Shown: one piece after another, positions 1-6,887 of the stretch | Position numbering within the stretch: the first letter of the stretch is position 1 | Layout of the letters: every line of letters begins with the position of its first letter | Source of the DNA: Acidobacteriota bacterium | Lineage (GTDB): Bacteria > Acidobacteriota > Thermoanaerobaculia > Multivoradales > UBA5704 | Length of the DNA: 10,256 nt | Assembly: GCA_003223675.1 (NCBI GenBank) | Contig: QHVW01000120.1 | Location: 1 to 10,256 of the forward strand | Direction: 5' to 3' | Translations under genes and position numbers: made by a program | Notes under the pieces: model-generated | What the model saw: the letters and a program-made list of their open reading frames with translations, nothing else | What the model was told of the DNA's origin: nothing | Databases searched by the model: none

Positions 1-1031
1 CAGGGCGGAGGCGCGGTCGCCGACCAGGGCGTAGACCAGGGAGGCGTTGTAAAGGATTTCGGGATCGTCGCCGCTCGCGCGAAGCGTGCTCTGGGTCAGC
101 TCGACCGCCTCGCGGGACCGGCCGAGGTGGGCCAGGCATTGCGCCCGGTCCATGAGCTCGGCCGGGGACAGATTGCCGGCGCGCTCGGTCGCGGCGAGGC
201 GGTCCAGGACCTCGTTATAGAGGATCCGGGACTCCTCGCCGTGGCCGAGGGCCAGCTCGGCGTCGGCGAGATTGAGCAGCACGGTGAGGTGCCCCGGGGC
301 GAGCTCCAGGGCGTGGCGGTAGGCCTCGACGGCGGCCTCCGGCCGGCCGAGCAGAGAACGGGCGAGCCCGACATTGGTGTAGAACGAGCGTTGCGGCTGG
401 CGGCGGATCAGATCGAGATAGATCCGCTCCGCGCGCGCGGGATCTCCCTCCAGCAGCTCCAGGTTGCCGAGCTTTTCCGATCCCCAGAGGTTGTCCGGGC
501 TGCGCGCCAGGAGCTGCTCCAGATGGCGGCGCGCGCCGGCGATCCGTCCCGCCTTGATCTCCAGATCCGCCAGCAGGAAGAGGTTTTTCCAGGACGGGGC
601 CCGCGCGACAGCGGCTTCGAGCTCGGCGATCGCCCGCTTGAGATCTCCCTGGCTCTCGGCGAGCCTGCCGGCGAGCACGTGGATCTGAGGGTCGCCCGGG
701 TTGATCGCGGCGAGCTCGGAGAGGGCCTTCCGCGCCTCGTCCGTCTGGTGCCCCGGCAGCGCGGCCAGAACGAGGGCGGCCAGGGGGCGTGGATCGCCGG
801 GCGCGAGCTCGCGGGCGGTGCGGGCGGCTTGGAGCGCGCGGTCAAGGTACTGGGGATCGCGGGTCGAGATGAAGAGGCTGGAGGCGATGTTGGCCACCAG
901 GAGGTGCCCCTCCAGGAACCGTGGTGAGCTCCGGACGACTTTCTCCAACCGGCCGAGCTCGGGCTCCGCAGGGGCGTTGCCGCGGTCGATCCGCTCCTTG
1001 ATCCGGAGCAGCTCGGCATAGTCGCGGTCGT

Positions 1032-2486
<1,455 letters not shown>

Positions 2487-2542
2487 ACAGAATTCCAGGG
2501 AACGGCTCATTGTACCCGGAGATGGCTCGGAAGCGTATGCCG

Positions 2543-2558
2543 GCGCGCGAAAGCGCGC
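2543..2558. other. GCGCGC-GAAA-GCGCGC hairpin in the kinase/ridA intergenic region
   Basis: Two perfect 6-bp GCGCGC arms flank GAAA on the plus strand, which reads TTTC on the minus strand. If transcribed from the ridA side this is a GNRA-capped stem; on the minus strand it would lie in the kinase leader. There is no T tract, so it is not an intrinsic terminator. The role is unknown. Confidence 0.45.
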
Positions 2559-2619
2559 TCAGAAAGACAGCTCGACGCGGAGAAGGGCGACCAGGAAGTC
2601 CTGTATTCGAATTCCAGGC

Positions 2620-2625
2620 TAGAAT
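2620..2625 (+). promoter_or_regulatory. Possible -10 box (TAGAAT) for the RidA operon
   Basis: TAGAAT matches the sigma70 -10 consensus at 5 of 6 positions and lies about 50 bp before the ATG at 2674, in the AT-richest part of the divergent intergenic region. No convincing -35 box lies 16-18 bp upstream, so the promoter is tentative. Confidence 0.3.
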
Positions 2626-2673
2626 CGGGCTGTTTCATTCAGGCAAAACCCGGAAGATCCTGGAGGATCAACC

Positions 2674-3141
2674 ATGCCCAGCCGAATCGACGATCGTCTG
2701 AAACAGCTCGGAATCGAGCTACCCCAGCCCAGCAAGCCGGGAGCGAATTACGTTCCCACCGTGCGCACCGGGGATCTGATCTTCATTACCGGACAGCTCG
2801 CGCAGTGGAACGGCGAGCGCCGCTTCACCGGCAAGCTGGGGCGGGACTTCGGCGTCGAGGAGGGGCGGCAGGCGGCCCGGCTGTGCGCCCTGAACCTCGT
2901 GGCGCATCTCCGGGCCGCGCTGGACGGGGATCTCGACCGCGTGGTCCGCTGCGTGCGCATCGCCGGGTACGTGAATTGCGCTCCCGATTTCGTGGCGCAA
3001 TCCCAGGTGATCAACGGCGCCTCCGATCTCTGCGTCGAGATCTTCCAGGAAGCCGGCCGGCACACCCGCATGGCGGTCGGCGTCAGCGCGCTGCCCTATG
3101 ATGTGGCGGTGGAGGTCGAGGCGGTGTTCGAGGTGCGCTGA
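2674..3141 (+). CDS. RidA/YjgF/YER057c-family protein (enamine/imine deaminase-like)
   Basis: 155-aa cytoplasmic protein of the RidA superfamily. The archetype hydrolyses reactive enamines/imines such as 2-aminoacrylate and so protects PLP enzymes. The family core is visible: VRTGDLIFITGQL (30-42), a central helix with ARLCALNLVAHLRAALDGDLD, VVRCVRIAGYVN (90-101) and the C-terminal HTRMAVGVSALPYDVAVEVEA. Arg132 aligns with E. coli RidA Arg105, which binds the substrate carboxylate, and Glu147 aligns with Glu120, so deaminase chemistry is possible. It is longer than classical RidA (about 128 aa) because of the N-terminal extension MPSRIDDRLKQLGIELPQP, typical of a widespread paralogous subfamily whose substrates are not well defined. 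The ATG at 2674 follows GGAGGA with good spacing. It is the first gene of an operon, 15 bp before the next start. Confidence 0.93.
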   Translation: MPSRIDDRLKQLGIELPQPSKPGANYVPTVRTGDLIFITGQLAQWNGERRFTGKLGRDFGVEEGRQAARLCALNLVAHLRAALDGDLDRVVRCVRIAGYVNCAPDFVAQSQVINGASDLCVEIFQEAGRHTRMAVGVSALPYDVAVEVEAVFEVR

Positions 3142-3156
3142 GAGGGAGGGATCTTC

Positions 3157-4005
3157 ATGAACATCCCGAGATACTGGGTTCGCGCGAAGGGACAGGTCCC
3201 CACCGGGTTTGGCAAGGTTTATGACCTCGTGGCCTGGGGCTGGTCGAGCGAGGGGCGGGATGGGGCGGAGCGGAAAGCGCAGGAGCGCCTCGCCGCCTTC
3301 GCCCAGCGCGTGCAGCAGGGGCTCGATCTCCCCCGCGGCTATGCCTACGGCGACCGGCCGCTCCGCGAGGAGATCCTGCGCGAGATCCAGGGGAGCGACG
3401 GCGAGATCGCGGCGTTGGTGACGCGCAACAGTTACGGCAGCATGGTGCTGAACACGGCGCACACGCTGTTCGCCGACGTCGATCTCCCCGCGGCCTCTTC
3501 AGGTCCCAGCTTCCTCGGCCGTCTCTTCGGCAAGAGCGAGCCCAGCCCGGAGGAGGCGGCGCTGGCGCGGCTCCGCGAGGGGCTCCAGCGGGCCTCGGGC
3601 GGCAGCTTCCGGATCTATCGCACGGCGGCCGGCTTTCGGGTCCTGGCCACGGACCGGGCCTATGATCCGCGCTCGGCGGAGACGCAGGCGCTGATGACGT
3701 CGATCGGGTCGGATCCATCCTTCATGCATCTCTGCCGGATCCAGGAGAGCTTCCGGGCCCGCCTCACGCCCAAGCCGTGGCGCTGCGGCCAGAGGCTGCC
3801 ACCCGGCCGGCATCCGCGGGAGGCCCCGGACGAGCAGGCGGACTTCTCGGATTGGCTGACGTCCTACGATCAGGCCTGCCAGTCCATGGCGACCTGCCGG
3901 TTCGTGGAGGCCGTGGGGCCGGGCTGGGTGGGCGAGGAGATCCAGCCGATTCTCGATCTGCACGATGCCGCCACGCGGGCGAGCGCGGCGCTGCCGCTGG
4001 CTTGA
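3157..4005 (+). CDS. Conserved-looking hypothetical protein, 282 aa
   Basis: I do not recognise a named family. The product is soluble, with no signal peptide or membrane segment. It begins MNIPRYWVRAKG and has a W/G-rich beta-like start (DLVAWGWSS), then a helix (residues 37-54). Conserved-looking patches follow: YGDRPLREEIL (64-74), VTRNSYGSMVLNT (88-100), an acidic strand FADVDLP with Asp107/Asp109, FRIYRTAAGFRVLATD (151-166) and RLTPKPWRCG (202-211). Cysteines at 193, 210, 241 and 247 could bind metal, but spacing alone does not prove this. GAGGGAGGG lies just before the ATG. The gene is 15 bp after the RidA gene and 11 bp before the DUF1089 gene, implying co-transcription. A distant resemblance to the DxD strand of archaeo-eukaryotic-primase-like folds is speculative. 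The gene is surely real (codon use, RBS, tight packing); its function is unknown. Confidence 0.85.
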   Translation: MNIPRYWVRAKGQVPTGFGKVYDLVAWGWSSEGRDGAERKAQERLAAFAQRVQQGLDLPRGYAYGDRPLREEILREIQGSDGEIAALVTRNSYGSMVLNTAHTLFADVDLPAASSGPSFLGRLFGKSEPSPEEAALARLREGLQRASGGSFRIYRTAAGFRVLATDRAYDPRSAETQALMTSIGSDPSFMHLCRIQESFRARLTPKPWRCGQRLPPGRHPREAPDEQADFSDWLTSYDQACQSMATCRFVEAVGPGWVGEEIQPILDLHDAATRASAALPLA

Positions 4006-4016
4006 GGGTCCGTGGG

Positions 4017-4577
4017 ATGGACGGGAACGCGCAAACCATTCTCTGGCGCCGGCTCGATCAGCCCGGGCACGAGGCCTGCCGCCTGACCGCGCTCGGAACG
4101 GGCTGGCAGCTCGCGGGGGCCGCCGTCTTCGCCCACGAAGGCCAAGCCTGCCGTCTGGACTACGCGATCGCCTGCGACGAGCAATGGCGGACCCTCTCGG
4201 CGCTGGTCTCGGGCTGGCTCGGGGAGCGGGATATTGAAATCGAGGTGATCCGGGACGGCGCCGGTCTCTGGCGGCTCAACGGCGACCTCATCCCCGCGGT
4301 GGAAGGCTGCGTCGACGTCGATCTCAATTTCAGCCCCTCGACCAACACGCTGCCGATCCGCCGGTTCGACCTGGAGGTAGGCCATTCCGTACACGTCCGC
4401 GCGGCCTGGCTCCGTTTCCCGAGCTTCGAGCTCGAGCCGTTGGAGCAGTCCTACACGCGGGTGGGAGCCAACCTGTACCGCTACGAGAGCGCCGGCGGCC
4501 GGTTCGTGGCGAGCGTGGAGGTGGATGCGGTGGGGTTGGTGACGGAGTATGGGGAGATCTGGCGGCGGGCGGGGTGA
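4017..4577 (+). CDS. Putative glycolipid-binding protein (DUF1089 family)
   Basis: 186-aa soluble protein matching the DUF1089/'putative glycolipid-binding' family, whose name comes from structural likeness to lipoprotein/glycolipid-binding folds; a biochemical role has not been settled. Typical family stretches are present: WRRLDQPGHEACRL near the N terminus, GAAVFAHEGQACRLDYAIAC (33-52), GLWRLNGDLIPAVEGCVDVD, STNTLPIRRFDLEVG, VRAAWLRFPSFELEPLEQSY and a final GGRFVASVEVDAVGLVTEYG. There is no signal peptide. The ATG at 4017 was chosen because homology begins there and GAGGG lies just upstream, within the end of the previous gene; the longer upstream open frame is out-of-frame noise. It is the third gene of the RidA operon. 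Its last 147 bp reappear at 5001-5148. Confidence 0.9.
   Translation: MDGNAQTILWRRLDQPGHEACRLTALGTGWQLAGAAVFAHEGQACRLDYAIACDEQWRTLSALVSGWLGERDIEIEVIRDGAGLWRLNGDLIPAVEGCVDVDLNFSPSTNTLPIRRFDLEVGHSVHVRAAWLRFPSFELEPLEQSYTRVGANLYRYESAGGRFVASVEVDAVGLVTEYGEIWRRAG
4431..4577. repeat. Direct repeat copy 1 (3' end of the intact DUF1089 gene)
   Basis: Runs from CTCGAGCCG through the TGA stop of the intact gene. It aligns with 5001-5148 with seven substitutions and one single-base insertion in copy 2 (about 95% identity). Confidence 0.9.
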
Positions 4578-4601
4578 GGGGGAGGGCTCGCGAAGGAGAG
4601 G

Positions 4602-4607
4602 TATACT
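4602..4607 (+). promoter_or_regulatory. Candidate -10 box (TATACT) for the UPF0175 antitoxin gene
   Basis: TATACT matches the -10 consensus at 5 of 6 positions and lies in the short gap after the DUF1089 stop. No good -35 is visible in the G-rich sequence upstream. The nine bases ATACTACAG here recur at the predicted -10 of the AbrB operon (6145-6153, minus). Confidence 0.4.
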
Positions 4608-4624
4608 ACAGGGGCTGGAGTAGT

Positions 4625-4655
4625 GCTCCTGCCTCGCTTTTTGAAGCGCAGGAGC
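4625..4655 (+). promoter_or_regulatory. Hairpin just upstream of the antitoxin ribosome site
   Basis: GCTCCTGC (4625-4632) pairs with GCAGGAGC (4648-4655). Inside it, CGCTT (4635-4639) can pair with AAGCG (4644-4648), competing for one base. The stem ends three bases before the GGAGG ribosome site at 4658. GGAG at 4617-4620 can pair instead with CTCC at 4626-4629, which would be an alternative fold. There is no following T run, so this is not a terminator. It may be an operator or an RNA element that sets antitoxin translation. Confidence 0.4.
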
Positions 4656-4667
4656 TTGGAGGTCCAT

Positions 4668-4922
4668 TTGGAGATAACGCTCGAAGTGCCCGATCAGTAT
4701 CTGGTCGATCAAGATCCTGCTGAGCTTGCCAGACGCATCAAGCTCTATGCGGCCTTACTCATGTTTCAATCCGAGGAGCTTTCCGCGGGAGCTGCGGCGG
4801 AGCTGGCCGAAGTTGACCGGTTCACCTTTGCCGCGGAGTGCCAAAAACATGGCATCCCGTTAGTGGACTATCCCGCCGAGGACCTTCGCGCGGAGCTGGC
4901 GGCCTTGCGGAACAGAGCCTGA
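4668..4922 (+). CDS. UPF0175-type antitoxin
   Basis: 84-aa protein beginning MEITLEVPDQYLV and ending VDYPAEDLRAELAALRNRA. The pattern is that of UPF0175: an N-terminal beta strand, a helix LARRIKLYAALLMFQSEELS, a helix-turn-helix-like AGAAAELAEVDRFTFAAECQ, then GIPLVDYPAEDL. Such proteins are commonly the antitoxin partners of PIN-domain (DUF3368-type) toxins, binding both toxin and operator. The TTG at 4668 was chosen because GGAGG at 4658-4662 is spaced five bases from it and the UPF0175 start matches; an upstream in-frame GTG at 4623 would place the start before the hairpin. The stop overlaps the next ATG by one base (TGATG), a typical TA coupling. Codon use is less GC-rich than neighbouring genes, consistent with lateral acquisition. 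Its toxin is broken, leaving an orphan antitoxin. Confidence 0.75.
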   Translation: MEITLEVPDQYLVDQDPAELARRIKLYAALLMFQSEELSAGAAAELAEVDRFTFAAECQKHGIPLVDYPAEDLRAELAALRNRA

Positions 4923-5000
4923 TGCTGATCGTCGCGGATACCTCTGCGCTGATCGCTCTCGCTGCTTGTGACTCTCTACCCCTCCTCGATCATCTCTTTA
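4922..5000 (+). pseudogene. Truncated PIN-domain toxin (first 26 codons only)
   Basis: Starting at the ATG that overlaps the antitoxin stop, the frame reads MLIVADTSALIALAACDSLP and LLDHLF, the standard opening of a DUF3368-type PIN toxin with its first catalytic Asp (Asp6, in ADTS). Similarity ends at 5000, where the second copy of the DUF1089 3' end begins. The remaining reading frame to 5113 is out-of-frame DUF1089 sequence. About 80% of a normal PIN domain, including the other catalytic acids, is missing, and it is not found elsewhere in the window. It should be non-functional. Confidence 0.75.
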
Positions 5001-5148
5001 CTCGAGCCGCTGGAGCAGTCCTACACACGGGTAGGAGCCCAACCTGTACCGTTACGAAAGCGCCGGCGGCCGGTTCGTGGCGAGCGTGGAGGTGGATGCG
5101 GCGGGGTTGGTGACGGAGTATGGGGAGATCTGGCGGCGGGAGGGGTGA
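5001..5148 (+). pseudogene. Duplicated 3' fragment of the DUF1089 gene (direct repeat copy 2)
   Basis: Second copy of the last 147 bp of the DUF1089 gene, 570 bp downstream of the first. Homology begins sharply at CTCGAGCCG and ends at the same TGA. An extra C around 5038-5040 (GAGCCCAACC against GAGCCAACC) breaks the frame. Of the seven substitutions, five are silent in the DUF1089 frame (CTG/TTG Leu, ACA/ACG Thr, GTA/GTG Val, CGT/CGC Arg, GAA/GAG Glu) and two change residues (Val to Ala, Ala to Glu). The differences therefore mostly arose while the sequence was still a working gene. It has no start codon of its own. The palindromic array starts within eight bases of its end. Confidence 0.85.
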
Positions 5149-5155
5149 AAGTGCT

Positions 5156-5479
5156 CCAGACCTGGCCAGGTCTGTTCCAAACCTCCCGAGGTTTCCTCCA
5201 GACCTCGGCAGGTCTGTTCAAGACCTTGCCAGATCTGTTCAAACCTCGGCGGGTCTGCTCCAGACCTGGCCAGGTCTGTTCCAAACCTCCCGAGGTTTCC
5301 TCCAGACCTCGGCGGGTCTGTTGAAGACCTTGCCAGGTCTGTCCAAACCTCGGCGGGTCTGCTCCAGACCCGGCCAGGTCTGCTCCAAACCTCCCGAGGT
5401 TTCCTCCAGACCTCGGCAGGTCTGTTCAAAACCTTGCCAGGTCTGTTCAAAACCTTGGCGGGTCCGCTCCAGACCCTGG
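5156..5479. repeat. Higher-order palindromic repeat array (15 monomers of ~21 bp in three 104-105-bp units)
   Basis: This gene-free stretch is a regular array. Units are 5156-5259, 5260-5363 and 5364-5468, followed by an 11-base partial monomer to 5479. Each unit holds five monomers in the same order (a-e); e is 20 bp in units 1 and 2 and 21 bp in unit 3. Monomer a contains the perfect 18-bp palindrome CAGACCTGGCCAGGTCTG; b has arms AAACCTC and GAGGTTT around CC; c has arms CAGACCT and AGGTCTG around CGGC; d is AGACCT-TGCC-AGGTCT with variants; e is imperfect. Between a/c and b the second arm position changes from G:C to A:T on both sides, a compensatory change. Because monomers are nearly self-complementary, the array looks alike on both strands. 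It lies between two convergent TA loci and stops six bases from the PIN toxin stop codon. It has no spacers and is not CRISPR. Confidence 0.93.
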
Positions 5480-5484
5480 GGCTA

Positions 5485-5877
5485 TCACCGCACCACGCGA
5501 ATCTCGACAGGCAGCCCGAGGTCCGGCCAGATCCGGTCAGTCGTAATCGCGGGCAGGCCCAGAACGGCGGCCAGGGCCAGGCAGGCTCGATCTCCGAGGG
5601 AGAGACCCGCCTGGCGGGTGGCGGACCGCAGTTGGGCCGTCGTCTCGGCGAGGACCGCCGTGAAGGGCAGGATCGCGAGCCCCAAGGCCTCGAGATCATA
5701 CCGGAGCCCTTCGACGTCCATCTGCCGCTCGAGAGACTTCTGCATGACCTCGGACCAGTTCACGCTCGAGATCGCCGCGGTCTCCAGAAGCTCTTGCACG
5801 ACGTCGCCTCCGGGCTCCTCTTGCAGCATGGCGAGCAGAGCGGAGGCGTCCAGCACACAGCTCCGTTCCTCGGCCAT
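5485..5877 (-). CDS. PIN-domain toxin (VapC-like ribonuclease)
   Basis: 130-aa PIN-domain protein, predicted Mg-dependent endoribonuclease toxin of a type II TA pair. All four usual acidic positions are visible: Asp10 (CVLDASALLAML), Glu43 (NWSEVMQK), Asp96 (LSLGDRACLALA) and Asp114 (AITTDRIW), so it looks catalytically intact. Length is normal for VapC-type toxins (about 125-145). The ATG at 5877 lies four bases after the antitoxin stop, so translation is probably coupled. The targeted RNA cannot be told from sequence. Its stop codon (5485-5487) abuts the palindromic array, so the array would form the 3' untranslated region of this transcript. Confidence 0.9.
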   Translation of the reverse strand: MAEERSCVLDASALLAMLQEEPGGDVVQELLETAAISSVNWSEVMQKSLERQMDVEGLRYDLEALGLAILPFTAVLAETTAQLRSATRQAGLSLGDRACLALAAVLGLPAITTDRIWPDLGLPVEIRVVR

Positions 5878-5881
5878 CCGC

Positions 5882-6142
5882 CTAGTCTTCCCGCCTCGAT
5901 TCGGCCCGCCGCTCGGCGATGAGCTCGTCCGCGAGACTGACCCCGGCGGGGATGTGCGCGAAGCGCTGGCGCAGCCGCCGGAGCACGGTCTCCCGCTTCT
6001 GGAGCACGAGGCGGCCGTCCTCGACGGTAGCGATGAGGGTGTCTCCGGGAGTGAGGCCGAGCTCGCGGCGGATCTCGGCAGGGACCACGAGGCGGCCCTG
6101 GGGTCCGACGGCAACTCGGGTGGAAGTGGTGGGCTCTCTCAT
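5882..6142 (-). CDS. AbrB/SpoVT-type antitoxin
   Basis: 86-aa antitoxin and presumed autorepressor. Residues about 8-50 (TRVAVGPQGRLVVPAEIRRE, then LGLTPGDTLIATVEDGRLVL) form the swapped-hairpin AbrB/MazE DNA-binding domain, with the diagnostic GRLVVPAEIRRELGL segment. The C-terminal basic and helical tail (about 51-86, rich in Arg, ending ESRRED) is where partners of this type bind the toxin. The ATG at 6142 was chosen because the AbrB domain begins eight residues later and the candidate promoter sits immediately upstream. Only four bases separate it from the PIN toxin gene. The inverted repeat at 6172-6197 is the likely operator. Confidence 0.9.
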   Translation of the reverse strand: MREPTTSTRVAVGPQGRLVVPAEIRRELGLTPGDTLIATVEDGRLVLQKRETVLRRLRQRFAHIPAGVSLADELIAERRAESRRED

Positions 6143-6148
6143 GGCTGT

Positions 6149-6177
6149 AGTATGCCACAAGATGCCGTCGCGTGCCA
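6149..6177 (-). promoter_or_regulatory. Candidate promoter of the AbrB-PIN operon (possibly leaderless)
   Basis: On the minus strand CATACT (6149-6154; 4 of 6 to consensus) lies six bases before the ATG at 6142. The hexamer 17 bp upstream is TGGCAC (6172-6177), which is weak as a -35 and coincides with one arm of the operator palindrome. With this -10, transcription would start at or next to the A of the ATG, giving a leaderless or near-leaderless mRNA. Confidence 0.4.
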
Positions 6178-6197
6178 CATCTCGGGAGATGTGGCAC
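6172..6197. promoter_or_regulatory. Perfect 12+12 bp inverted repeat, probable antitoxin operator
   Basis: GTGCCACATCTC (6172-6183) and GAGATGTGGCAC (6186-6197) are exact reverse complements separated by GG. A third half-site TGCCACA lies at 6153-6159, exactly 20 bp (about two helical turns) from the TGCCACA at 6173-6179. The palindrome overlaps the -35 region and the extra half-site abuts the -10, the usual arrangement for autorepression by an AbrB-type antitoxin-toxin complex. No T tract follows on either strand, so it is not a terminator. Confidence 0.75.
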
Positions 6198-6305
6198 GAA
6201 ATCGTCAGCGTTCCTGATACCCAGCCCCGCCCCTCCACCCGGGATAAACTCTCCTCCCCGCCGCCTCCGCCCCCGGAGCGGTGAGGTCTTTCTGGCGAGG
6301 TGGGG

Positions 6306-6887
6306 ATGCTGGAGATCGAAGCCGCGAACGTCCGCGTCGGGGCGGTCGCCGAGTCGAAGGAGGATGCCATCCGGCAGGTGGCGGCTCTGCTGGCGCGGTC
6401 GGGGTGCATCGTATCGGGGGGATATGCCGAGAGCATGCTGGCGCGGGAGAAGGTCGCCAACACCTATCTGGGCAAGGGCGTCGCCATCCCCCATGGCATG
6501 CCGCAGGACCGCGAGCTGATCCGGCGCACGGGCATCGCCGTGCTCCAGGTGCCGGACGGCGTCGCCTGGCAGCCGGGAGACACGGCGCGCCTGATCATCG
6601 GCATCGCGGCGCGCGCCGACGAGCATCTCGGCATCCTCGGCAATCTCACCGGCCTGCTGTATGACGACGAGATGGTGGCGCGGCTGGCGATCACTCCGGA
6701 CCCTCAGGAGGTGGTCGCGGCCCTCAGCGCGCCGCGGGTGGACGCCCCGCTCTCCGAGCCCGGGGAGCCGCGCCGAGGTGATGGTGCGCCACGGCACGCA
6801 CCGGGCCAACGGCAAGAGCCTGGCCGGGCTGCTGCGGCTCGGCGTCAAGGCGCAGGGGCGGGTGCGGATCTCGGCGCGCGGACCTGA
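6306..6887 (+). CDS. PTS IIA domain, N-terminal part of a frameshifted IIA-HPr-EI protein
   Basis: The first about 150 residues are a PTS EIIA type 2 (fructose/mannitol-class) domain: LEIEAANVRVGAVAESKEDA, then ALLARSGCIVSGGYAESMLA, GKGVAIPHGM with the phosphorylated His at 6492-6494, and the closing LGILGNLTGLLYDDEMVARL. The cytoplasmic IIA domain passes phosphate from HPr to a IIB/IIC permease. After EVVAALSAPRVDAPLSEPG (near 6755) the sequence becomes Arg/Ala/Gly-rich noise to the stop at 6887, because the HPr-EI homology continues in a different frame. The ATG at 6306 was chosen because homology starts there and GAGGT lies just upstream, though spacing is short; GTG at 6300 is an alternative. 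The order IIA-HPr-EI matches FruB/multiphosphoryl transfer proteins, but no fructose permease or kinase gene is visible nearby. Confidence 0.85.
   Translation: MLEIEAANVRVGAVAESKEDAIRQVAALLARSGCIVSGGYAESMLAREKVANTYLGKGVAIPHGMPQDRELIRRTGIAVLQVPDGVAWQPGDTARLIIGIAARADEHLGILGNLTGLLYDDEMVARLAITPDPQEVVAALSAPRVDAPLSEPGEPRRGDGAPRHAPGQRQEPGRAAAARRQGAGAGADLGART

Noticed and set aside
2490..2618. Direct repeat GAATTCCAGG at 2490-2499 and 2609-2618
   Set aside because: Two ten-base copies about 120 bp apart with no symmetry or promoter relation; likely chance.
3777..4016. N-terminal extension of the DUF1089 protein
   Set aside because: The extra 80 codons lie entirely within the preceding gene in another frame and are Gly/Arg-rich; DUF1089 homology begins at 4017.
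5156..5479. CRISPR array
   Set aside because: There are no unique spacers; the 'repeats' are contiguous near-palindromes in a fixed five-monomer order, and no cas gene is present.
5156..5479. Type III (ToxIN-like) RNA antitoxin repeats
   Set aside because: Such repeats lie upstream of their toxin on the same strand. Here the array is downstream of both TA loci, and the adjacent toxin is a PIN protein with its own AbrB antitoxin.
5052..5699. Protein with heptapeptide repeats encoded by the array
   Set aside because: Open frames exist on both strands only because monomers are 21 bp and GC-rich. The 20-bp monomers shift the frame between units, and the frames run into known genes on the wrong strand.
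6172..6197. Intrinsic terminator
   Set aside because: The stem is perfect but no T tract follows on either strand, and it sits at the antitoxin promoter, so an operator fits better.
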